Part shown: positions 40,718 through 48,789 of the stretch, piece by piece
Numbering within the stretch: position 1 is the first letter of the stretch
How the letters are laid out: each line of letters begins with the position of its first letter
Assembly: GCA_016721305.1 (NCBI GenBank)
Contig: JADKIH010000016.1
Span: 55,553 to 119,552 of the forward strand
DNA: 64,000 nt
Direction: 5' to 3'
Source: Bacteroidota bacterium
GTDB lineage: Bacteria > Bacteroidota > Bacteroidia > AKYH767-A > 2013-40CM-41-45
The notes under the pieces: generated by a model
What the model saw: only the letters and a program-made list of their open reading frames with translations
What the model was told of the DNA's origin: nothing
Database searches by the model: none
Program-made: the position numbers and the translations under genes

Positions 40718-42067
40718 ATGGCGAAGAAAAAAAATAATGTTTTAAAATGGTTGATCATCACAGCCGGTGTTCTCATCGTGTTTGCAATCATCGGTAAAAA
40801 AGCAGGATGGATAGGTAATGTCGAGAAAACTAAAGTAGCCGTTGAAAAAGCGAAAAAGCGTGATCTCGTTGAAATCGTTTCTGCCAGCGGTAAGATTCAG
40901 CCGGAAGTAGAAGTGAAAATCAGCCCTGATGTTTCGGGTGAAATCGTTGAACTCAATGTGAAAGAGGGCGACCGTGTTACCAAAGGTCAGCTATTGGTGA
41001 GAATCCTTCCGGATATTTATCAGTCATACCTCGATCGTTCTGTCGCGGCCTTGAACTCTTCCAAAGCAAATCTCGAAAATTCTCGCTCACGTCTCATTCA
41101 GTCGCAATCGCAATTTGAAAAGGCACGATTAACTTACGAGCGTAATCAGAAGCTCTTCAATGAAAAATTAATTTCTGCAACGGACTGGGAAGCTGTGAAA
41201 TCTGGCTATGAGGTTGCCAAAGCCGAAGTTGATGCATCGCAGCAAAGTGTTTCATCATCTGATTTCGGAGTACGTAGTGCGGAAGCTTCAGTAAAAGAAG
41301 CACAGGATAATCTTCGCAAGACTTCCATCTTCGCTCCGGTCGAGGGAACAATTTCAAAATTGAATGTTGAAAAAGGAGAGCGCGTAGTTGGTACATCGCA
41401 GATGGCCGGTACGGAAATTCTTACGCTCGCCAATCTCAACGAAATGGAAGTGAGTGTCGACGTAAACGAAAATGATATCGTTCGCGTTCACAATGGTGAT
41501 ACAGCTACTATCGAAGTGGATGCGTATCTCGGAAAGAAATTCAAAGGTGTGGTTACGGAAGTTGCTAATTCGGCAAATGTTGTCGGTGCCAGCGTCGATC
41601 AGGTGACAAATTTTTCGGTGAAAGTTCGAATCCTTCGTGAGTCATACGAATCTATCGTCGATAAAGATCATCCGGAGCGTGCCGTTTTCAATCCGGGTAT
41701 GTCGGCTACAGTTGATATTCGGACGAAGAAATCTGTCGATGTGCTTTCAGTCCCAATTCTAGCGGTAACAACTCGTGATACCACAGCAAAAATGGGAGCC
41801 GACGGACGAAAACTCCCCGGCGAAGATGATATGAAGGAACAGGATAAGCTCGAAGTGAAAGACGATAAGGATGCTGTTTCGGAAGAAGATAAAAAGGAAA
41901 TCGAATGTGTTTTTGTCGTGAACGATGGTAAAGTGAAATTGACACCAGTCGTTACCGGCATTCAGGATAACAACTATTTCGAAATCAAAAGTGGTTTTGA
42001 AAGAAGGCGATGTTGTTGTGGCCTATCCATTCAACACCATTTCAAAAGTTCTCAAAGACAAGGATGA
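40718..42067 (+). CDS. HlyD/MacA-like membrane-fusion protein, C-terminus frame-broken
   Basis: This periplasmic adaptor has an N-terminal anchor (WLIITAGVLIVFAIIG), a lipoyl-like half (VSASGKIQPEVEVKISPDVSG), a coiled-coil hairpin (about 105-195) and beta-barrel segments. A charged insertion (about 365-390) precedes the membrane-proximal domain. The annotated frame ends in FERRRCCCGLSIQ, unlike the family. One frame over, GLKEGDVVVAYPFNTISK continues to a TAG at 42114-42116. Removing one T from the run 41995-41998 restores it, for about 465 residues. It partners the TolC protein upstream. Confidence 0.87.
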   Translation: MAKKKNNVLKWLIITAGVLIVFAIIGKKAGWIGNVEKTKVAVEKAKKRDLVEIVSASGKIQPEVEVKISPDVSGEIVELNVKEGDRVTKGQLLVRILPDIYQSYLDRSVAALNSSKANLENSRSRLIQSQSQFEKARLTYERNQKLFNEKLISATDWEAVKSGYEVAKAEVDASQQSVSSSDFGVRSAEASVKEAQDNLRKTSIFAPVEGTISKLNVEKGERVVGTSQMAGTEILTLANLNEMEVSVDVNENDIVRVHNGDTATIEVDAYLGKKFKGVVTEVANSANVVGASVDQVTNFSVKVRILRESYESIVDKDHPERAVFNPGMSATVDIRTKKSVDVLSVPILAVTTRDTTAKMGADGRKLPGEDDMKEQDKLEVKDDKDAVSEEDKKEIECVFVVNDGKVKLTPVVTGIQDNNYFEIKSGFERRRCCCGLSIQHHFKSSQRQG

Positions 42068-42128
42068 AGTTGAGATTGTCAAGAAGGACGAGCTTTATTC
42101 TAAAGATAAGAAGTAGACGGATTGGGCA

Positions 42129-42232
42129 ATTGAATATTGAATATTGAATATTGAATATTGAACTTCGAACATTCAGCCTCGAACCTTGAACTTTGAACTT
42201 GAACTTTGAACTTGGAACATTGAACATTGAAC
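42129..42232 (+). repeat. TTGAATA and TTGAACT short-period repeats
   Basis: About four ATTGAAT units are followed by TTGAACTT and TTGAACAT units that run up to the tsaB start codon. They fill the space between the restored end of hlyD (42116) and tsaB. The TTGAACTT units are the complement of the TTCAAAGTTCAAGG family found at 54095 and 58951. Confidence 0.8.
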
Positions 42233-42233
42233 A

Positions 42234-42911
42234 ATGCCCCTAATCCTCTCCATCGAAACTGCGACTACGAACTGCTCCGTTGCTCTGGCAAAGGATGGAC
42301 TCGTTATTTCCGAGAATGCGGTAAATGAAGGCTATTCGCATTCCGAAAAACTTACGCTGCTCGTCATAGACGTGCTCGACAAAGCCGGCAAAAAACTTCG
42401 TGATGTAGATGCATTCGCCGTCAGCGCCGGCCCGGGCTCGTATACGGGCTTACGAATCGGTATCAGCACCGCAAAAGGATTTTGCTACGCACTCGACAAG
42501 CCACTCATCAGTATCAGTACACTCGATGCAATGGCCTATGGAATGCAAAAACTTTCTCCGGGAAATATGCTGTGCCCGATGATTGATGCGCGTCGAATGG
42601 AAGTGTATTGCGGTGTGTATTCTTCATCGCTCGAAGTATTGCAAGAACCTAAAGCAATTGTGGTTGAAAAAGATTTTCAATCTCCTTTTCGTGTTTCGCA
42701 AAAACTAATTTTAGCAGGCGATGGAGCCGATAAATGCACCGAGCTTTTTAGCGGTGATTCCACGATTGAAATTGTAAAGGGATTTATGCCGAAAGCGGCT
42801 TTTCTCGCAACACTTGCCGAGGAAAAATTTAAGGCTGGTAATTTTGAAAATGTCGGGCTCTTTGAGCCATTTTATTTGAAGGAATTTACGCCCGGTCCGT
42901 CCAAATCTTAG
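42234..42911 (+). CDS. tsaB: tRNA threonylcarbamoyladenosine biosynthesis protein TsaB
   Basis: This 225-residue ASKHA-fold protein is the partner of TsaD in t6A modification of tRNA. Motifs are LSIETATTNCSVAL at the N-terminus, NEGYSHSEKLTLLV and the conserved AFAVSAGPGSYTGLRIGIST near residue 65. The length is normal. The ATG is embedded at the end of the TTGAAC repeat block, and the stop (TAG, 42909-42911) is supplied by a 74-bp palindrome shared with the convergent pyc gene. Confidence 0.93.
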   Translation: MPLILSIETATTNCSVALAKDGLVISENAVNEGYSHSEKLTLLVIDVLDKAGKKLRDVDAFAVSAGPGSYTGLRIGISTAKGFCYALDKPLISISTLDAMAYGMQKLSPGNMLCPMIDARRMEVYCGVYSSSLEVLQEPKAIVVEKDFQSPFRVSQKLILAGDGADKCTELFSGDSTIEIVKGFMPKAAFLATLAEEKFKAGNFENVGLFEPFYLKEFTPGPSKS

Positions 42912-42980
42912 TGTCTTAGCAGGTTATTTCGGTGTCAGAGTTGCAACTCTGACACCGAAATAACCTGCTAAGACACTAAG
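42907..42980. repeat. 74-bp loopless perfect palindrome between convergent genes
   Basis: The two arms, 42907-42943 and 42944-42980, are exact reverse complements centred on GTTGCAAC. They contain CTTAGTGTCTTAG and GGTGTCAGAG. Each outer end reads CTTAG and forms the last codon and TAG stop of one flanking gene: tsaB on the plus strand and pyc on the minus strand. It can serve as a bidirectional transcript-end hairpin. Confidence 0.95.
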
Positions 42981-45900
42981 AAATAACTACGACCAAATCA
43001 TCCGTCTCCACCATCGTCGCCTCCGCCAAAACAATCTTCTCCACCTTCATATCCGCCACCGCGGTTATCGTCGTCTCCATTTTCATGGCTTCAATCGTGA
43101 ACAATGGTGTGTTTTTCTTGACTGTGTCGCCGGCTTTCACGAAGACTTTTGCTAAACGGCCTTGCAGTGGTGCACCGATTTGCTTGTCACCACTGGCTTT
43201 TGCATGACTGATCTTCACCACATTTGCCTTGAGGTCTTTTACATCGACGGAGCGTGTCTGTCCGTTTAATCGGAAGAAGACGGTTCTGTTTCCGTTTTCA
43301 TCGGTATGGTCGGAGATGTAGAGCAGACGAATCAGCAATGTTTTTCCGGTGCCGATGTCGACGAGAATTTCTTCATTGCTCTTCATTCCGAAGAAAAATG
43401 ATGGAGTAGGTAAGGCAGTTACATCACCGAATTGCTTGTTGAAATTGTAGTACTCTTCGAAAACTTTCGGATAAAATTTCCAGGAAAGGAAATCTAAGAA
43501 GCTTTGATAGTTGTCGAATTTCTTTTGAAAGACTTCGAATTCTTTTTCGAAATCTATCGGTGCGAGATGTGCATTAGGTAAATCAGTGTAAGCTTTTTCA
43601 TCTCGTAAAATAATTTTCTGTAATTCTTTTGGCCAGCCGCCAAAGGGTTGACCTAAGTCACCGCGGAACATGCTTTTTACCGATTCAGGAAATGATAAAT
43701 TCGGTTTCGAGAAAATATCTTCTTTCGTGAATTTGTTGTTCACCATAAACATGGCCATATCACCAACTACTTTCGACGATGGTGTTACTTTCACGATATC
43801 GCCAAACATTTCGTTTACGTCTTCATAGGCTTTCTTGATCTCGTCCATTCGTTCTTCCAGACCTAATGAAATGGCTTGCGGTTTCAGATTGGAATATTGT
43901 CCGCCGGGAATTTCGTGCTTGTACACTTCCGCCGTACCGGCCTTCAAACCTGACTCGAACGGATAATAATATTCGCGAACGGTCTCCCAGTAATTCGAAA
44001 AGGCATTCAGTGAATCTACATTGGTGTTTACCTGATAGGGTGTGTTCTTCAAGGCTTCTACAAGTACATTGAAGTTAGGCTGACTTGTCAATCCTGAGAG
44101 CGAACTCAAAGCTACATCAACCGCATCTACGCCGGCTTCAATCGCTTTGATGTAGGATGCGTTTTGAATCGACGATGTATCGTGTGTGTGTAAGTGAATC
44201 GGAATGTCAATCGACTTTTTCAATTCGCTCACAAGAATTCCTGCTGCATAAGGCTTGAGCAATCCTGCCATATCTTTAATGGCTAAAATGTGAGCGCCTT
44301 CGTCTTCCAGCTTCTTCGCCAGATCGACATAGTATTGCAACGAGTATTTTTGTCTGGCCGGATTCATAATGTCACCGGTGTAGCAAATACAGGCTTCGGC
44401 AATACCGCCTGTGCGCTCGCGAACTGCGGCAATGCTCACTTTCATACTGTCGATCCAGTTCAGTGAATCGAAAATTCGGAATACATCGACGCCATTGTCC
44501 CAGCTCTTCTCGATGAATTTGGCAACGAGATTGTCAGGGTAGGAGGTATAGCCTACGGCATTAGAGCCGCGGATGAGCATTTGCAAAAGAATATTCGGAA
44601 TGGCAGAACGCATTGCCTGCAATCGTTTCCATGGACATTCATGCAGGAAACGAAGCGCAACATCGAATGTAGCGCCGCCCCAGACTTCCATCGAAAATAA
44701 TTCGGGATGATGGTGGGCGAAGCTTTCGGCAACTTTCATGATGTCAGTTGTGCGAACGCGTGTAGCAAGCAACGACTGATGTGCATCACGGAAAGTAGTG
44801 TCGGTAAACATCACGTGCTTCTGATCTTTCAACCATTTCGCGAATTTCTCCGGACCCATTTCGTCGAGCAACTGCTTTGTTCCGGGCGGAACTTTTTCTA
44901 TTCGATCAAACGATGGAACTTTCGCCGTTAGAAACGTTTTTGAGTAATCGGGTTTCTGTACATCGGGATGGCCGTTGACCATCACTTCGGCCATGTAGCG
45001 CAGAATTTTTGTTCCACGATCCTGACGAATCTGAAATTGAAAGAGCCCCGGATTCTTCTCGATAAAACGAACCGTTGCCTGACCTTTTTCAAAGTCGGGA
45101 TGCATGAGTACGTTTTCGAGAAAGAGGATATTTGTCTTCACGCCGCGAATACGAAACTCGCGAAGCGCTCTGAGTAATCGTTGCTGTGCCCCATGAAGCG
45201 TTCTTCCTTTTGCTGTAATCTTTACGAGCATGGAATCGAAGAACGGCGACACTTTTACGCCCTGATACGAACTTCCTTCGTCGAGACGAATTCCATAGCC
45301 TCCGGCGTGACGATAGGCAATGATAGTTCCGTAATCGGGTTTAAAATCGTTTTGCGGATCTTCTGTCGTAATACGACATTGAATCGCCACACCGTGACAT
45401 TTCAAATATTCCTGCGATGGAATTCCGATGCGAGGTGAGTCGAGTCTGTCGCCATCTGCGATCAGAATCTGGCTGCGCACGAGATCAATTCCCGTTACTT
45501 CTTCAGTCACCGTATGTTCGACCTGAATACGCGGATTTACTTCGATGAAAAATACATTCTCGTCTTTGTCGACGAGAAATTCTACCGTTCCGGCGTTATT
45601 GTAATGAACGTACTTCGCAATAGCGAGTGCGTAATTGTAAAGCTTAGTTTTTGTCTCCGGCTTAAGCGATGGAGCAGGAGCCATTTCGACAACTTTCTGA
45701 AAACGTCGCTGCACACTGCAGTCGCGTTCGAAAAGGTGAACGATGTTGCCGTGATTATCGCCGAGAATCTGCACTTCGATATGCTTCGGATCGTCGACGT
45801 ATTTCTCAATGAAAATGGTATCGTCGCCAAAAGCATTTCCTGCTTCGCGCTGTGCTTCGGCAAAGGTTTTTTGTAAAGTTTCTTCATCGTGAATCACGCG

Positions 45901-46413
45901 CATCCCACGACCACCCCCACCGGCGCTGGCTTTGAGGATCACTGGCAAGCCGATACGGCGCGCTTCGCGGAGAACGATTTCAGGTGAAGTGAGTTTCTCG
46001 CGATTGTCTTCGATCACAGGAACGTTGCAGGCACGGGCCACTAACTTCGACTGAACTTTGTCACCAAGCTGCGACATTACTTCCGGTTGCGGCCCAACGA
46101 AAATGATTCCTTCTTCACGACAACGCGTCGCGAAACGAACGTTCTCCGAAAGAAATCCGTAACCCGGATGGATGGCCTGAATTTTATTTTGCTTCGCAAT
46201 GCGAATAATTTCTTCGATATCGAGATAAGGTTTCAGCGGCTCGTTATTGTCGCCGATCTGATATGCTTCGTCTGCTTTAAATCGGTGCAGCGAGTAGCGA
46301 TCTTCATAAGTAAAAACGGCAACGGTACGAATTCCTAATTCCGAAGCTGCGCGTAAAACGCGGATGGCGATTTCGCCACGGTTGGCGACTAAAAGTTTAT
46401 TGATTTTCTCCAT
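42976..46413 (-). CDS. pyc: Pyruvate carboxylase
   Basis: This 1145-residue single-chain biotin enzyme makes oxaloacetate from pyruvate, bicarbonate and ATP. It begins with the biotin carboxylase domain (KLLVANRGEIAIRVLRAA; ATP-grasp loop ASAGGGGRGMRV; IEVNPRIQVEHTVTE). Next is the carboxyltransferase TIM barrel (TFRDAHQSLLATRVRT near residue 540; HLHTHDTS), then the allosteric linker. A C-terminal biotin carrier with EAMKMETTI follows. Length and order are standard. It is probably transcribed alone; its stop lies in the palindrome shared with tsaB. Confidence 0.96.
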   Translation of the reverse strand: MEKINKLLVANRGEIAIRVLRAASELGIRTVAVFTYEDRYSLHRFKADEAYQIGDNNEPLKPYLDIEEIIRIAKQNKIQAIHPGYGFLSENVRFATRCREEGIIFVGPQPEVMSQLGDKVQSKLVARACNVPVIEDNREKLTSPEIVLREARRIGLPVILKASAGGGGRGMRVIHDEETLQKTFAEAQREAGNAFGDDTIFIEKYVDDPKHIEVQILGDNHGNIVHLFERDCSVQRRFQKVVEMAPAPSLKPETKTKLYNYALAIAKYVHYNNAGTVEFLVDKDENVFFIEVNPRIQVEHTVTEEVTGIDLVRSQILIADGDRLDSPRIGIPSQEYLKCHGVAIQCRITTEDPQNDFKPDYGTIIAYRHAGGYGIRLDEGSSYQGVKVSPFFDSMLVKITAKGRTLHGAQQRLLRALREFRIRGVKTNILFLENVLMHPDFEKGQATVRFIEKNPGLFQFQIRQDRGTKILRYMAEVMVNGHPDVQKPDYSKTFLTAKVPSFDRIEKVPPGTKQLLDEMGPEKFAKWLKDQKHVMFTDTTFRDAHQSLLATRVRTTDIMKVAESFAHHHPELFSMEVWGGATFDVALRFLHECPWKRLQAMRSAIPNILLQMLIRGSNAVGYTSYPDNLVAKFIEKSWDNGVDVFRIFDSLNWIDSMKVSIAAVRERTGGIAEACICYTGDIMNPARQKYSLQYYVDLAKKLEDEGAHILAIKDMAGLLKPYAAGILVSELKKSIDIPIHLHTHDTSSIQNASYIKAIEAGVDAVDVALSSLSGLTSQPNFNVLVEALKNTPYQVNTNVDSLNAFSNYWETVREYYYPFESGLKAGTAEVYKHEIPGGQYSNLKPQAISLGLEERMDEIKKAYEDVNEMFGDIVKVTPSSKVVGDMAMFMVNNKFTKEDIFSKPNLSFPESVKSMFRGDLGQPFGGWPKELQKIILRDEKAYTDLPNAHLAPIDFEKEFEVFQKKFDNYQSFLDFLSWKFYPKVFEEYYNFNKQFGDVTALPTPSFFFGMKSNEEILVDIGTGKTLLIRLLYISDHTDENGNRTVFFRLNGQTRSVDVKDLKANVVKISHAKASGDKQIGAPLQGRLAKVFVKAGDTVKKNTPLFTIEAMKMETTITAVADMKVEKIVLAEATMVETDDLVVVIS

Positions 46414-46580
46414 AGCTAGTACTTACGTTTTTTTTGTAAGGAAGTTCCATGTAGGAAGGGGATTGAAGAATGAATTTTGAAGATTAAATATTGGGGTGGG
46501 CATGTAGGATAAAGTTTGAATTTGAGCAAAATTTGACGTTTTAGCGTGATTTAAAAAAGGATTTCATTGGATTGGGCAGC

Positions 46581-46614
46581 AAAAAAAACGGGCTTTAAGT
46601 TTCCTTAGAGCCCG
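46581..46614 (-). terminator. Intrinsic terminator of the DUF3857 gene pair
   Basis: An 11-bp stem (46589-46599 with 46604-46614), with a GAAA loop when read on the minus strand, is followed by eight T (complement of 46581-46588). It lies 24 nt after the stop of the 714-residue protein gene. Confidence 0.9.
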
Positions 46615-46638
46615 CTTTGCGTGAATGTAGTTTGATTT

Positions 46639-48783
46639 TTACTTTTTAGCCAAGATCACCTTAGCCTGACTAAATTTATATGCTGCATCAACGAAGTCTA
46701 CTACTTTGCTCCAATCAGAAACCGGGAAGTAATTTCCTTTGTAGATTTTAGCGACATGGACAGAGAGTTCGTTGCCGTTTACCGTAGCTTTTGAAGTAAA
46801 CGAACCTGTGCTATTGTCAACATTCATATTGAGAGATTCAATTCCCTTTACCGTATATCCTTCCGGAATAGTTAATACGATATTTGTTTCAAGTGTTCTT
46901 GCATAAGCAAACCAAATGTTATTGGTTCTTTCTTTTTCCTTTTCAGAAAGATCTACTTGTTCACCGATAAGGGAGCCAAGATCGAATGAATAGTTTTGAC
47001 CAACCTTTTTGAGATGATTATTTACAGTGAATTTATCCCGAACTATCAAATCAGGATTATCAACTCCGCGTCCGTCTTTTACGATGACACTTTCATAGAG
47101 AGAATCCAGATCGGCGAAATCTTCTTTTAATCTATCCTTAGCTTGTTCCAAGAATGCTTTTCGCTGGCTGTTCTCCCATTCATCTTTTTGACGTGCCTTC
47201 TCAGCCTTGGCAGTGGCTGCATAACTCCTTTTTGCTTCCGGCGAATGGCCACCAAAAGTAGAGTTGTCGGATTCAGACCACAGATAATGGAGCAATACTT
47301 CTGAGCTGAAGCCGGACCGGGCAATGCCTCGAGCTGTACCTGTGCGATCGATATTCGTCATGTCCATCTCCGGATTGAATTTTACTCCAAGGTCAAATTT
47401 GAATAAATTATCTTTCGCTGTAGTCACCGGAAGAACATGAATTGTCGTGTCCTGGTCTTTGTCTTTTTTGTCTAGATCAATACTGATATATTCCATTCCT
47501 TCCAAAGCTGAGAGACGATCATCAGGTTTCGACCATGGTGACACCAGTGGTAGAACAATTTGATTGTTCATCTTAACGAAGAAAATCAGCTCATCTAACT
47601 TAAATACATCTCTTATTTCGCAATAGCCGCGAGTTGTTGTTAATTCAACTTCAAATGGGATGTCATATTTCTCGCACAGATTTTTCATGATGGAACAAAA
47701 CGATTGATCTGTTGAGCGCTTATTGGAATCGGTATTGCGGTAGTCGTATTGAAGATCGGCATACAAAGTTTGTCTCGTATAATAGTAAATCAGCTTCGAG
47801 AGCTCATTCTTGTCTGTTACATCTTTGTGAAATTCTCTTATACGATCGTTTACCTCTCTTGCAATCAAATAGTAGCTTACCGACCATTGAATTCTGCTTG
47901 CGATTTTCTTTTTCAAGACTGAAAGTGGAAGTCGATCCATTACTTCGCCGGGTTTATCTGAGTGGATCTCGAATTTATCACCCGGAACAACGACTAGAAA
48001 TTTGAAGGCGGGAAGGTCACGCAATTCATAAAGCCATCGCGTGCCCTTTTCAGCATCGCGATTCTTGTCTGTAATTTGATACCACACCATGTGTTTTTCG
48101 TCGCTTTCCATTTTCGTAAGAGATGGTGCGCCGTTCATGCTGATGGCGTTCACGAATTTTTCGTCATGAATTTTGAAATTGAATTGTTGGTAAATAACAG
48201 GATATTCATATTGCAGTAATTCGTAAACAATCGGATAATTTATTCCCCAATAATTAAAATAATATTGATTGTTCAAATAGGCGAAATCCAAAATGTCGCC
48301 GGGTTCAATTCCCGGTATCGCCACCTTGCGATATTTTCGGGCGCTTTCGTATTTTGAAAGGAAGAAGTCAGGAACATCTTTTGCTTCTGCTTCGAGAGCG
48401 TTTTCAGTTGAGATGGTTGTTTCCTTGCCATCGTGCTTTATCAGGACAATTCGGATCGAGTCTTCCCACTTTGACTTCACTTCCGATCCGTTGAATTGAC
48501 GGTAATAAAATGAAGCAAAAAAATCAGCCGCAGCTTTATCCTGAATTTTGATTCGATATCGTACGCTTTCAATCTTTAACCCTTGCGTATTCTTGCTTTC
48601 GGGATAATATTGATAGGTTTTTTTTGCCAGAATTACGGCCGATTCGTTCTTCCATTTTTCGGGAACTTCGCTCACGTTAAATGCCGGATCTGCTGCAAAT
48701 ACTTCGTAGTCGGTTTGATACTTTTTTGCACTTGATGTGAAAGCCCATAAAATGCCGAGAACAATAAGAAATTTAATTTTCAT
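46639..48783 (-). CDS. DUF3857 transglutaminase-like protein, degenerate catalytic site
   Basis: This 714-residue exported protein has a signal peptide (MKIKFLIVLGILWAFTSSAK), an N-terminal DUF3857 beta domain and a central transglutaminase-like region. In the latter, the helix around the expected cysteine reads RSTDQSFCSIMKNLCEKYD, and the later region shows FFVKMNNQIVLPLV where an active enzyme would have a histidine. The C-terminal part is beta-rich (ETNIVLTIPEGYTVKG). The catalytic triad is not evident, so it may be a binding or scaffold paralogue. It lies 6 nt downstream of the related gene at 48790-50721 and shares its transcript. Confidence 0.8.
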   Translation of the reverse strand: MKIKFLIVLGILWAFTSSAKKYQTDYEVFAADPAFNVSEVPEKWKNESAVILAKKTYQYYPESKNTQGLKIESVRYRIKIQDKAAADFFASFYYRQFNGSEVKSKWEDSIRIVLIKHDGKETTISTENALEAEAKDVPDFFLSKYESARKYRKVAIPGIEPGDILDFAYLNNQYYFNYWGINYPIVYELLQYEYPVIYQQFNFKIHDEKFVNAISMNGAPSLTKMESDEKHMVWYQITDKNRDAEKGTRWLYELRDLPAFKFLVVVPGDKFEIHSDKPGEVMDRLPLSVLKKKIASRIQWSVSYYLIAREVNDRIREFHKDVTDKNELSKLIYYYTRQTLYADLQYDYRNTDSNKRSTDQSFCSIMKNLCEKYDIPFEVELTTTRGYCEIRDVFKLDELIFFVKMNNQIVLPLVSPWSKPDDRLSALEGMEYISIDLDKKDKDQDTTIHVLPVTTAKDNLFKFDLGVKFNPEMDMTNIDRTGTARGIARSGFSSEVLLHYLWSESDNSTFGGHSPEAKRSYAATAKAEKARQKDEWENSQRKAFLEQAKDRLKEDFADLDSLYESVIVKDGRGVDNPDLIVRDKFTVNNHLKKVGQNYSFDLGSLIGEQVDLSEKEKERTNNIWFAYARTLETNIVLTIPEGYTVKGIESLNMNVDNSTGSFTSKATVNGNELSVHVAKIYKGNYFPVSDWSKVVDFVDAAYKFSQAKVILAKK

Positions 48784-48789
48784 AAAAAT

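Noticed and set aside
42042..42227. Minus-strand ORF translating the TTGAAC/ATTGAAT repeats (peptides like FKVQGSRL)
   Set aside because: The peptide is only a translation of the repeats and overlaps the restored 3' end of hlyD; no protein family.
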